Shown one piece after another: positions 28,401-36,197 of a DNA stretch of 64,000 bases. Numbering within the stretch: position 1 is the stretch's first letter; each line of letters opens with the position of its first letter. The DNA comes from Cyclobacterium roseum (GTDB lineage: Bacteria > Bacteroidota > Bacteroidia > Cytophagales > Cyclobacteriaceae), in assembly GCF_010119225.1 (NCBI RefSeq), contig NZ_WNKF01000006.1, forward strand, positions 1-64,000. The letters run 5' to 3'. A program made the position numbers and the translations under genes. Under the pieces are notes generated by a model. The model had not been told where the DNA came from and did no database searches. It worked only from the letters and a program-made list of their open reading frames with translations.

Positions 28401-30277
28401 CGAATACATTTTCCATTTAAAAATTCGGGGTTTCCTAAACACCGCACCCATCGTTCATTGTTTTTTGCTGTGACCAATACAGCTTCAAAATTGAAGGGCG
28501 TTCCGTGAGCCATACAATTTGCGGTCCGCTGTTTAACCATGTCCCGAAAATCTTCCCGGTAAAACGTAATGCCTGTCTTCAGGTCAGGAATGAAGCTAAG
28601 GGGATCAGTCTCATGCAAAACATGCACCATATCTGTCCAAAAAAGCTTATTATTAACTACATCAATCTCCCAACTACCGATCTTTGCAAGTGAGGATGCC
28701 TGTTTATTGAGTTCCCTTAACCGAACTTCCTCAGTAATATTTTTTGCTGAAGCGAAAATCACCCCTTCATGAACGGCAGAATTACAACTCCAGCTTAGCC
28801 AAATAATTTGGCCCGCTTTGGTAAGGTATCTGTTTTCGAATTTAAATGTGGTTGCCCCTTCTTCAAGCTGCTTCACTTCATTGGTAGAAATATCCTTATC
28901 TTCAGGATGGACAAATTCATCAAAGGAATGAAATAGAATCTCGTCCTCGTTATAACCCAGCAAATCACAACCGGCAGGATTCATTTTCAAGAATCGACCA
29001 TTAAAATCTGCCATACAGAGAATGTCCGGAATGGCTTGATACAGGTGTTTGAGGTCATCCTCCATTCGCTTCCGGTTGATTTCTGAACCAATAAATTTTT
29101 CCAGTCGGCCTAAAACCGGGCGGTACTGCTGCAAATAATCTGGCTCCCGCCGGGTTCCAATAAGCAGTACACCTACCAATTCATCATTAAAGGTTAAGGG
29201 TATCCCAAGTATGGCTTGCAAGCCCAGGTGGGAAGCTCCTTTTTTCCTGATGAAATCTATCTGGATCTGTTTTTCATCCCAAAAGAGCTGTTTACCAGTC
29301 TCCCAAACTTTTCCCGGCAATCCCTCATTCTTCTGAAATGAAGCTTCGGATGGCTCCAACTCATAAAATTCCCGCTTGTGAGTGCTGTGTCCCAATCGTT
29401 TTAATTGGGTTCGCTCCATATTTGGGCACCAGAGTTCTATCAAATCAAACTTACCGAAGACGTATAGATTCTCGCAAAGACGGTTGGCGGCCGGAATCAG
29501 TTCTTCCTCCGTATTGAAGCTAAGGCTAATCTGACTGTGCAACTCCTTTTCTGCTTCTTCTTCAATTTTTTCCTTCGCATCTCTGGCTACACAATACATC
29601 CGTTTGGATTCATGATCCCAGCGAGCTGACCATAAATTATAAGCGATTCCCCCATGTTTCATCCGAAATCGATTGGAGAAAGTTCTGAATTCCCTCCCTG
29701 CCATGATTTCAGCGGCCACCAGATCTGTTTTTTCCAGATCTTCCTCTAAAATCAGCTCTCTGTAGGGCTTACCTATCAGCTCTTCAGGAGGATAGCCCCA
29801 ATGCTTAGCGGAAGCAGCACTTACAAATACAAAATTTCCCGCCTCATCTATGGTACAGAAAACGTCCAGTGAAGCGTCCATCAACCGGCTTGCGTGATCT
29901 TTTTGCCTAATGACCGAGGTGATATCGGTATTACGACAGGCCACCGTCAAAATTTCACCTTCTTCATCACGAATCGGGGAGAAAGAAATTTGGCCGTATT
30001 GGATCTCTTTGGTTTCCGGGTTATAAAAGTGCTCTTCGATTTCAAAGTAGGTTCCTGAAAGTGCACGCTGGTAATAGGCCTTCCATTTTTCAATATAGCC
30101 CTCCCCAAAACCTTCCACCCAAATGGGCGTGTTTAATGCTTTCTCCACCCCTGTCACTTCCTTCATCAGCTTTTGATAAGCGCTATTGGCGTAGACCAGG
30201 TAAAAATCTTTATTTACGGCCCAAATAAGATCTTTGGTTTGGTCAAGTAAAAGGTCGCTATATTGATTTTGTTCCAT
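25412..30277 (-). CDS. Ten-PAS/GAF soluble sensor histidine kinase
   Basis: A 1621-residue kinase with no signal peptide or transmembrane segment. By eye it holds two PAS domains (1-245), one GAF domain (about 245-405, ending ILGIPLTFNDELVGVLLIG), then eight more PAS domains to about residue 1385, and a HisKA/HATPase module (His in TSHDLQEP near 1404; NALKY; DNGIGIEEKFF; GTGIGLSIV). Two pairs of PAS domains look like internal duplications: those starting SSLAKIGSWE and SSMAKIGSWE, and those starting SISDAFYAVD and SISDAFFAVD. There is no receiver. It heads the three-gene operon whose third gene is the Rcp1-like regulator. Ligands or cofactors of the PAS domains cannot be told. Confidence 0.93.
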   Translation of the reverse strand: MEQNQYSDLLLDQTKDLIWAVNKDFYLVYANSAYQKLMKEVTGVEKALNTPIWVEGFGEGYIEKWKAYYQRALSGTYFEIEEHFYNPETKEIQYGQISFSPIRDEEGEILTVACRNTDITSVIRQKDHASRLMDASLDVFCTIDEAGNFVFVSAASAKHWGYPPEELIGKPYRELILEEDLEKTDLVAAEIMAGREFRTFSNRFRMKHGGIAYNLWSARWDHESKRMYCVARDAKEKIEEEAEKELHSQISLSFNTEEELIPAANRLCENLYVFGKFDLIELWCPNMERTQLKRLGHSTHKREFYELEPSEASFQKNEGLPGKVWETGKQLFWDEKQIQIDFIRKKGASHLGLQAILGIPLTFNDELVGVLLIGTRREPDYLQQYRPVLGRLEKFIGSEINRKRMEDDLKHLYQAIPDILCMADFNGRFLKMNPAGCDLLGYNEDEILFHSFDEFVHPEDKDISTNEVKQLEEGATTFKFENRYLTKAGQIIWLSWSCNSAVHEGVIFASAKNITEEVRLRELNKQASSLAKIGSWEIDVVNNKLFWTDMVHVLHETDPLSFIPDLKTGITFYREDFRDMVKQRTANCMAHGTPFNFEAVLVTAKNNERWVRCLGNPEFLNGKCIRVYGSFQDIHDRKTFEEVLRESETKFRTIFEIASLGIAQVSPADGQILFINSYYEEITGYSYEELLQMKFPELTHPGDRKRDWDLFSKAARGEIDYRNEKRYIRKDGSIVWVRIHLAFIRDEGGNPVKTVAICENITERKEIEYRLKNLSDNVPGVVFQYVIYPDEGDALNYVSKGSKSIWGFEPEEAMANNRIIWDRIEAGGDLDLVKGSIADSIRDKSRWNATWKYPLPTGEIRTHIGHGSPEFLADGTVVFNSMILDITEEKRTEDLLNQASSMAKIGSWELNLVDQDDDSMYWSPMTREVLEVDDSYNPSLTGGFEFYAGEDKESIQRAMYLLIEAGQEFDLELLITTQSGKEKWIRAIGKSERINGKCTKIYGSFQDIHAAKSNELRVKEILDSISDAFYAVDAHWNFTYFNKEAENLLKKSADEVLGRNLWEIFYPANGTFLEEVYRHVASTGQSENFEYQYPGNGAWYEITTYPSSGGISSYFKNIDERKKAAQELEKAYRERNEILESISDAFFAVDESWTVTYWNKQAESILGRVKKDMVGKNLWEEYPDAIDSDFYRQYHQAMDSGETVRFEEYYPTLDIWIEVTVYPSENGLSIYFKDITLRKAADIRLVNANQRFELATQATNDAIWDWDIDNDTFVRSTNISKFFGNRTATEMNSSQFWQDHFHQDDLPELKASIQRSLDSPDVVRWEMEYRILNEQQDIIYVKDRGVILRDENGKPRRMVGAMTDLTRQKKLQTELNQINESLKNYAKELERSNEELEQFAFITSHDLQEPLRMISSFMDQLRRKYADQLDDKALQYIHYATDGAKRMKQIILDLLLYSRANKLIDEMEEVNLNRVLSDYRHLRRKLIAEKSASFKSYDLPSVRTYKAPLAQIFHSLLDNALKYSKDNVPPQIEIQVSENEKEWEFAIKDNGIGIEEKFFEKIFVIFQRLHNREQYEGTGIGLSIVKKTVTFLGGKVWLKSTVREGTTFYFTIAKNKKEYEY

Positions 30278-30744
30278 AGGGTGAATATATCGCTTTTTAA
30301 ATAGTTAAATTTAGCATCATTTTACTGGAATTGGCTACCCAACTCCAAACATGTCTTAGCTCCATCTATATTTGGGTTCAAAAATCACTAAAAAAGGTAT
30401 GTACTGCTTATTTTATTAAATAAACGTATTAAGTATATACTCCTGCAGTCTTTGGCACATGAAAAAGTTATACAACATCCACCAAGTAAAACCCAAAAAA
30501 TCATAACAATATTACCTGGTAAAAAGGAAATCGCATGTCTAATTTAATTCCCATCTAACAGACTATTCGCTTGGGAATCCGTCGGCTAAGAATAAAGGTG
30601 ACGACTGCCGATACCAACACCTGATGATCGTATCTCCCTTATAGACAGTAGTCTTACGACCCATAGGTAATTAAAATTAGTGGGCTCATCCATTTCAATT
30701 TGCCAAAAAAACCATTAAATTAAGTTGAATTTTCTAATTTGAAT
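30278..30744. other. Intergenic region upstream of the PAS kinase operon
   Basis: 467 AT-rich bases lie between the kinase operon (minus) and the small membrane protein gene (plus) and should contain both promoters. A TATATTTG, matching the -7 consensus, is present on the plus strand near 30368-30375, but it lacks a correctly spaced -33 TTTG and is far from the plus-strand start codon. No RNA gene, repeat or open frame of note is seen. Confidence 0.4.
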
Positions 30745-31137
30745 ATGGAAGGAGCGCAGTATTTATTGGTAATCTATGTAATGATTGGTTTGGTCGTTGC
30801 CTACCTTATCGTTGAAATTTTCTTGAATCTCAACGACATTGACAATGACACCTCCAATATACTATTACTCGAATGGTCACAGGGCCGTGCCTTCTTTATT
30901 CCCTTTGCACTGGGCGCAATTGCCGGCCACTTGTTTCTGGGCACCACCAATGAGGCCTTTAAAATGTCAAATGGGATGTTTCCGGTTTTAATTCTATTTG
31001 GCCTCGCGATAGTCATGGCACTGATTGGTTTCAAGGTCTCATTTGAGAAGTCCAGAACCTTCCTGCTGGGGCTTTTACTAGCAGGTGTATTGTATGGTCA
31101 CTTTTTTTGGTCTATGAATTATTTGGAGACACCATGA
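30745..31137 (+). CDS. Small four-helix membrane protein, unknown function
   Basis: A 130-residue protein, start ATG 30745 (a TTG six bases earlier is in frame). Four hydrophobic segments are seen at about residues 6-26, 50-66, 76-95 and 103-120. No family was recognised. Its stop overlaps the start of the next membrane protein gene in an ATGA, so the two are translationally coupled, and a pyruvate-kinase-like gene follows in the same direction. The pair probably forms a small membrane complex (inference). Confidence 0.7.
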   Translation: MEGAQYLLVIYVMIGLVVAYLIVEIFLNLNDIDNDTSNILLLEWSQGRAFFIPFALGAIAGHLFLGTTNEAFKMSNGMFPVLILFGLAIVMALIGFKVSFEKSRTFLLGLLLAGVLYGHFFWSMNYLETP

Positions 31138-31535
31138 AAAAACTAAACCGTTTTCTAAAAAGGCATTTGTCGGAAATCCGAACGGTCAAAATCGTTGTGG
31201 CAGCAATGCTGGGATTGATGGTGCTTATTGACCTTGTGCTCGTTACCCTGGAAGGAAAGGATTTTCCCACCTTCAGCTACGTGGTCAAAAATCTCAGGCA
31301 CCGGTTGATTTGGTTTACCTTCCTCTATGGCGGACTAGTAGCAAAGATTTTTTACAACCGAAAAGTCGGCGAGCAAGAAAAGGAAGTGACCGGTTTGCTT
31401 GCTTTTTTTTCCATGGTTTTTCTGCTCTTTGTCATTGGAAGAAATCTGGAAACAGCCCCCAGTTTGTTTTTACAGGTACTGTTGCTGGTATCAGGCGGCA
31501 TCCTGGCCTACCGGGCCTGGCCCCAGTATGAATAG
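31134..31535 (+). CDS. Small membrane protein, unknown function
   Basis: A 133-residue protein starting at the ATG that overlaps the preceding stop (ATGA). It has a basic N-terminus (MKKLNRFLKRHL) and hydrophobic segments at about 18-36, 58-75, 85-103 and 111-127. No family was recognised. It is coupled to the gene before it and followed after about 200 bases by the pyruvate-kinase-like gene on the same strand. Confidence 0.7.
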   Translation: MKKLNRFLKRHLSEIRTVKIVVAAMLGLMVLIDLVLVTLEGKDFPTFSYVVKNLRHRLIWFTFLYGGLVAKIFYNRKVGEQEKEVTGLLAFFSMVFLLFVIGRNLETAPSLFLQVLLLVSGGILAYRAWPQYE

Positions 31536-31738
31536 CAGCTATGCCAAAACTGCAGGCAGGTTTAGGCAAATTTAGCCGGAAAACACGATCATCCACTTAT
31601 CAAGCACTGCGAAATCCCTTAGACCCATTGCTTCTTTATATGCCTACAGCCACTCGCTGCGATAAAAACAGTATCTCCGATCTAACTGCCAGCTTTTACC
31701 AAATAGAATCCCCAAAATATCTCTTATATTTACTCCTG

Positions 31739-33205
31739 ATGGAAGACGAATTGGATCAACTAAATCAGGAACTGGGTGCGCTGGAGCAGGGGCTGTTGGA
31801 AGCCAACCAGGATCACCAGCACCAACTGGAACAACTACCGGAAAGGTACTTGCCCGCTGCGCGGAACCTTGTCCAATACCTGTACTTTCGAAGTGAGGAC
31901 AGGAAATCGCTGCAAGAAAAGTTGCATTTATACGGACTTTCCGCCCTGTCCAATTCCGAAAACCATATCCACCGGCAAATACAGACCATCCGGCAACGCC
32001 TGGGGCATCACTATTTGGCAGAAGAACTCAACTCCTGCACTTTCACGGATAGTCAAAACCAATTGACTACCAACAGTCAGGAACTGTTCGGCCCGACTGA
32101 AATCCCGGGAATGCCTTCGGTGATGGTCACTTTTGACAGTGCTTTTGCCGAGGACAGGGGTATGATAGAAGACCTTTTGCTTCAGGGCATGAACGTAGCG
32201 CGGATAAATTGTGCCCACGATGATGAGTCCGTTTGGAAATCCATGGTGGATCAAATCAGGGAAGCCGAAAAAAAGACGGGAAAAAGCTGCAAAATCCACC
32301 TGGACCTGGCGGGGCCGAAAATCCGAACCGTACTACTCGGTAAAGGAAAAAAGAAAGGGAAGGTAAAGGTAGCTGTTGGGGAAACGATCTGGCTTTCCGA
32401 ATCCATGGACAATTTAAAGGAAGAATTCGTAGTGTTGGATCCCAATGAAAAAGGAATTATTGCCTCGCTGGCACCAGGACATCGGGTTTTCATTGACGAT
32501 GGGGAAATCAGCGGCAGGGTCACCCAGACCGGAAAAGGAATGGCAGCAGTTACCCTGGATAGGGTTTCTTCCAAAAAGGGGCGCATCAAATCGGGCAAAG
32601 GAATAAATTTTCCGGACACCCACCTCAGCATTCCCTCACTAACGGATTTTGACAAACGCTGTCTTCCCTTTATTTGTCGCCACGCCGATATTCTGGGATA
32701 TTCCTTCGTAAAAACACCTCAGGATATTCAGAATTTGCGCAACGAATTACAGCAAATCAAAGGCCCAATGCCGGACATTGTTTACAAGATCGAAACACCT
32801 GATTCGGTAGCAAATTTGCCCGCATTGATTCTGGAAGGCATGAAGTCCCCGCCGTTTGGGGTCATGATCGCCAGGGGTGATTTGGCCGTTGAAATTGGCT
32901 TCGAACGCATGGGGGAAATACAGGAAGAAATACTCTGGATTTGCGAATCTGCTCAAGTGCCCGTGGTATGGGCTACCCAGGTACTCGAAAACCTCCACAA
33001 GCTGGGAATGCCCACCCGATCCGAAATAACCGATGCAGGTCAGGCTTCACTGGCAGAATGTATCATGATCAATAAGGGAAAGCACACCCTATCCGTCATG
33101 AAAACCCTGAAGGAAATCATTCAGCGAACCAGTGTCCGTAGGCATAAAAAAAGGTTTACGCTGGGACATTTGTCTATTGCAAAGAATTTTATCGAATCAG
33201 GTTAA
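31739..33205 (+). CDS. Atypical pyruvate-kinase-like protein
   Basis: 488 residues from the ATG at 31739. The frame stays open back to an ATG at 31541, but the extra 66 residues look non-homologous, whereas the MEDELDQLNQEL start fits the helical N-terminal extension (about 100-120 residues) of this divergent family. Residues about 125-480 follow the pyruvate kinase barrel: MNVARINCAHDD, DLAGPKIRT, FIDDGEISG, YKIET (catalytic Lys), IARGDLAVEIG, VVWATQVLENL and PTRSEITDA. The C-terminal allosteric domain of ordinary pyruvate kinase is missing. Altered positions (AH for SH in the phosphate loop, DLAGPKIRT for DTKGPEIRT) leave its catalytic role open; it may be a moonlighting or regulatory paralogue. 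Confidence 0.8.
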   Translation: MEDELDQLNQELGALEQGLLEANQDHQHQLEQLPERYLPAARNLVQYLYFRSEDRKSLQEKLHLYGLSALSNSENHIHRQIQTIRQRLGHHYLAEELNSCTFTDSQNQLTTNSQELFGPTEIPGMPSVMVTFDSAFAEDRGMIEDLLLQGMNVARINCAHDDESVWKSMVDQIREAEKKTGKSCKIHLDLAGPKIRTVLLGKGKKKGKVKVAVGETIWLSESMDNLKEEFVVLDPNEKGIIASLAPGHRVFIDDGEISGRVTQTGKGMAAVTLDRVSSKKGRIKSGKGINFPDTHLSIPSLTDFDKRCLPFICRHADILGYSFVKTPQDIQNLRNELQQIKGPMPDIVYKIETPDSVANLPALILEGMKSPPFGVMIARGDLAVEIGFERMGEIQEEILWICESAQVPVVWATQVLENLHKLGMPTRSEITDAGQASLAECIMINKGKHTLSVMKTLKEIIQRTSVRRHKKRFTLGHLSIAKNFIESG

Positions 33206-33265
33206 AAGGAAGCCGATATCACCGACTGCCTCCAATTATTGACCTTAGGGCTGGAACAGGCCTGC

Positions 33266-34240
33266 TTACTGCTGCATGTACCTTTCCATCAGCCGAAAGT
33301 AGGCTTGCTGCTGTTCCTGTTTCTCTACGCTGTCGGATGGGTCCAAGCCCAATACCTTCGCCCGCACATTTGCCCTCAAACACTTAAAATAGTTAAAAAT
33401 GGGACCATCCCGCTCGTAATCCAGTACGGGAATCCGATGAAGGTACGTTTTTAAAAACAAGGCGGACCAATCGGATTTGCCGTACCGCTCCAAATCCATG
33501 CAAAGAAAAGCCACTTCGTATAACAAGTCAATGGTACGAATCGATTTACTGAATTCGATACAATCAAAAATTACCGGAGGATCCGTCAGAAAAATATTAC
33601 CGGAGTGCAAGTCTCCATGCAGGTCCCGCACCCAACCCAGGCGAGCTCTTTCCGAAAACCGCTCGCTGTTCGCTTCCAGAAACGCATTGCTCCACCGAAC
33701 GGCCTTCTCAAGGAATTTCCGTTGGCTGATTGTATACCTAATCGAAGGATCCAAAATATCGCTAAAAAGCTCTTTGGCTTGATTTAGATCAAATGGGCTC
33801 TCCTCTGCTGGCTGCTTCCGGTGAAAAACGGCTACCTTCTTTGCCAGCTTTTCAATAAGCACCTCCGATCCTTCTCCGTCCTGCAACATTTTATCCATCC
33901 GGTAGGCTTCCGGTACTCGTCTCATGAGTACCGCATAGTCATGAACTGTGCCTCTTTTACCATCCATAACCCAGTTTCCTTCGACCCAGGTAATCGGACA
34001 ACACCGGACATAGATGGATGAAAAACGGCTATTTAACAAAATTTCTTCTTTGCAAAAATGGCCTCTTGATGCAAGGGCAGAATAGTCCAGAAAAGAAAGC
34101 GTGACGGGTTTCTTGATTTTGAAGGCCCATTTATCGGTTAAAATGATCCAGGAAATATGGGTTTCCAGCACGGTACCGTCCATTCGGTGACCCAAATAAA
34201 GCCCTTCATTGGCTAATTTGTGAACCTCTTCAGTTTTCAT
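33266..34240 (-). CDS. APH-like phosphotransferase (small-molecule kinase fold)
   Basis: A 324-residue protein with the aminoglycoside-phosphotransferase fold: the catalytic loop is DLHGDLHSGNIF near residues 210-221 and the metal-binding Asp lies in VIFDCIEFS near 228. An N-terminal strand WAFKIKKPV offers the nucleotide-binding Lys. The exact substrate is unknown; most chromosomal members are not resistance enzymes. Its start overlaps the stop of the P-loop kinase gene by 11 bases. In many bacteria the two domains occur as one protein (APH-like N-terminal, P-loop ATPase C-terminal); here they are separate genes in the reverse order. Confidence 0.85.
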   Translation of the reverse strand: MKTEEVHKLANEGLYLGHRMDGTVLETHISWIILTDKWAFKIKKPVTLSFLDYSALASRGHFCKEEILLNSRFSSIYVRCCPITWVEGNWVMDGKRGTVHDYAVLMRRVPEAYRMDKMLQDGEGSEVLIEKLAKKVAVFHRKQPAEESPFDLNQAKELFSDILDPSIRYTISQRKFLEKAVRWSNAFLEANSERFSERARLGWVRDLHGDLHSGNIFLTDPPVIFDCIEFSKSIRTIDLLYEVAFLCMDLERYGKSDWSALFLKTYLHRIPVLDYERDGPIFNYFKCLRANVRAKVLGLDPSDSVEKQEQQQAYFRLMERYMQQ

Positions 34241-34733
34241 ATGCCAGTTTCAGGTAATCTAATGCTTGCTGTATCATTCGGTCAATCTTCCCATCCTCAG
34301 ACCGGATATCCAGGTATTCGCCTTCCAGTGGGTCAAAGTCCAACTTTAGTTTTTGGTAAACCGAAAAATCCGCATCGCTTTCCTCCCGCTCAATCGCCAG
34401 CCGTTTTTCTACCAGGCCTTCTTCGGCCCAAACCCGAATGAAGGCTATCGGACAATTCAGTTTTTTAGCAAGCCCCTGAAATTCCCTTCGGTTCTTTTTA
34501 CGTTGAAAGGTAGCATCCACTAAAACCGATTTTTTATCATTTAACAACCCTTTTGTTTGGCCTACCAGGGCTGCATATACCTTTTGCCGATCATCACTGC
34601 TGTACCGTCCTCTCAACCCCAATTCAATCCGTACCTGATCGCTATTAAGATAGACCATTTCCGACATTTCAGCCAGTCGTTTGGCAAAAAAACTTTTCCC
34701 AGATCCCGGCAATCCCATTACCAATACCAACAT
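34230..34733 (-). CDS. P-loop ATPase/kinase, partner of APH-like protein
   Basis: A 167-residue AAA_33-type kinase-like protein. It opens directly with the Walker A motif GLPGSGKS (residues 8-15), then NSDQVRIELGL, VLVDATFQRKKNR (Walker-B-like, near 93) and an IREE/LIRVWAEE lid region. This corresponds to the C-terminal half of bifunctional APH/AAA proteins. The gene is immediately upstream of, and overlaps, the APH-like gene, so the products probably work together. The target phosphorylated is unknown. Confidence 0.85.
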   Translation of the reverse strand: MLVLVMGLPGSGKSFFAKRLAEMSEMVYLNSDQVRIELGLRGRYSSDDRQKVYAALVGQTKGLLNDKKSVLVDATFQRKKNRREFQGLAKKLNCPIAFIRVWAEEGLVEKRLAIEREESDADFSVYQKLKLDFDPLEGEYLDIRSEDGKIDRMIQQALDYLKLAYEN

Positions 34734-34790
34734 GTTTTAAATTCAATTAAAGTTGCTTCAACAAGAACCATCATCAGCCTTTCCTGAGCC

Positions 34791-35807
34791 TTATTCCCGC
34801 ATCTGTAGCACGGTATTCCAGATTTCAGCATCTACAGGAATCCCTGAGGCAAGGTTTTCCTTCCTCCGTTCATAGGATTTTTCCCCCGGATAGCTTACCT
34901 CCATTCCTTTAAAAACGGCCGAAGCCTTTAAATCCTCCAGCACTCCAGCTACTTTGCGCTCCATCTCCAAAGGATCTATTCCCAACTTTTCCAGATGAAA
35001 ACAGAAAAAGAGTTGAGAGATACCGTATTCCTCCCCTTGCAGGCCTATTTCCCAGGTGGATTTACCTTTGGAAAGTCCGGCAGCCATTAAATCCAACATC
35101 ATCGAGAGTCCTGCTCCTTTCCATAGGCCTATCGGTAAGGCCAATTGCTCCGCCAACACATGTACCGGATCTTTGGTCAAGTCCCCCTGTTGATCAAACC
35201 CCGCATGATGGGGCATGGTCCTATTTTCTTTCTCGAAAATACTCATTTTGCCATAAGAATATTGTGTCATGGCCATGTCCAGCACCACTGCTTCCTTTCC
35301 AAAGGGTATGGAAATTACCAACGGATTATTGCCCAACTTGGGTTCACTGCCTCCCCAGGCAGGCATATTCGGTATGGTATTGGTAAAACAAATACCAATA
35401 CAACCGGCCGCTGCCGCTTGCCAGCCATAATTTCCAGCCCTCATCCAATGGTTGGTACGGTTCATGGCCACACAGCCTATTCCATTTTCGGAAGCCATGT
35501 CAATAGCTCTATTCATGGCAAAATGGGCATTGTACATCCCAGGGCCGAGGTTTCCATTCCAGCGCTCCATCACCGGCAAGGAATACTCTTTTTCCGGCAT
35601 GGCACCCGCCTGCACCTGCCCGTTGCTGACCTGCTCCAAAAAGGAAGGAAATCGGTTTAAGCCATGAGAAGCTACCCCATCCAAACTTGCCCTGGCAAAA
35701 AGTGAGGCACAGACAGCGGCTTTTTCAGCATCAAATCCTGATTTTATGAGAATTCCCTCCAGGGTAGATTCCAATTGTTTATAAGGTATGCGAATATTGT
35801 TATTCAT
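34791..35807 (-). CDS. yiaK: YiaK-type 2,3-diketo-L-gulonate reductase (Ldh_2 family)
   Basis: A 338-residue NAD(P)-dependent oxidoreductase of the malate/L-lactate dehydrogenase type 2 family, most like 2,3-diketo-L-gulonate reductase (3-dehydro-L-gulonate 2-dehydrogenase). Visible landmarks are DGVASHGLNRFPSF with the catalytic His near residue 48, NRTNHWMRAGNYGW near 120, TNTIPNMPAWGG, LGNNPLVISIPF, and a C-terminal GLWKGAGLSMMLDLMAAGLS. It belongs to L-gulonate/ascorbate-type sugar acid catabolism. The zinc alcohol dehydrogenase at 38246 resembles sugar-acid 5-dehydrogenases, but the two genes are not in one operon. The kinase pair follows 57 bases downstream. Confidence 0.88.
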   Translation of the reverse strand: MNNNIRIPYKQLESTLEGILIKSGFDAEKAAVCASLFARASLDGVASHGLNRFPSFLEQVSNGQVQAGAMPEKEYSLPVMERWNGNLGPGMYNAHFAMNRAIDMASENGIGCVAMNRTNHWMRAGNYGWQAAAAGCIGICFTNTIPNMPAWGGSEPKLGNNPLVISIPFGKEAVVLDMAMTQYSYGKMSIFEKENRTMPHHAGFDQQGDLTKDPVHVLAEQLALPIGLWKGAGLSMMLDLMAAGLSKGKSTWEIGLQGEEYGISQLFFCFHLEKLGIDPLEMERKVAGVLEDLKASAVFKGMEVSYPGEKSYERRKENLASGIPVDAEIWNTVLQMRE

Positions 35808-36197
35808 TTATTTAGTTATTCTGATAAAACGGATTCGAATAAATTTTTATGCTAAATAAGCCAATCGTTATTTCATTTTATTCCAAAAAACAGTATCTTA
35901 AATTGTTTTCGATTTTTCCTATGTCAGGTCTGTTTACATACTGTCTTTTCGAAATGAATTTGCTCTTCCCTCCAGAAAGGCATCCTAGAGCCACCATTCT
36001 GTATAATATTTTTTATGAAACTCAAATTAATCAAAAAACGGTAATTCATGACCCGAAAGGAATAAATCATAGCGGTTTTTATTACACGATGGATACGTTT
36101 ACCTCCATTGATGATTTCCAGTTTCGAATAATTACCGGCGACAGCGGGTCATTTTCAAGAAATTTAATAACAAAGACTTAAACAAAATGAGTTTAAA
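35808..36197. other. AT-rich divergent intergenic region
   Basis: 390 bases between yiaK (minus) and the DUF3857 gene (plus). A 110-codon frame on the plus strand (35849-36181) lacks recognisable homology, a signal peptide or a convincing start context, so it is not called as a gene. A TACGTTTA near 36088 resembles a -7 element weakly. No hairpin or repeat of note. Confidence 0.35.

Noticed and set aside
31541-31738. 66-codon N-terminal extension of the pyruvate-kinase-like protein
   Set aside because: The sequence does not look like a domain or signal, and the helical extension typical of the family starts at 31739. Kept as an alternative start only.
35849-36181. 110-codon open frame in the gap before the DUF3857 gene
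   Set aside because: No recognisable motif, signal peptide or start context; the region is AT-rich and should hold two divergent promoters. Could still be a small gene of an unknown family.
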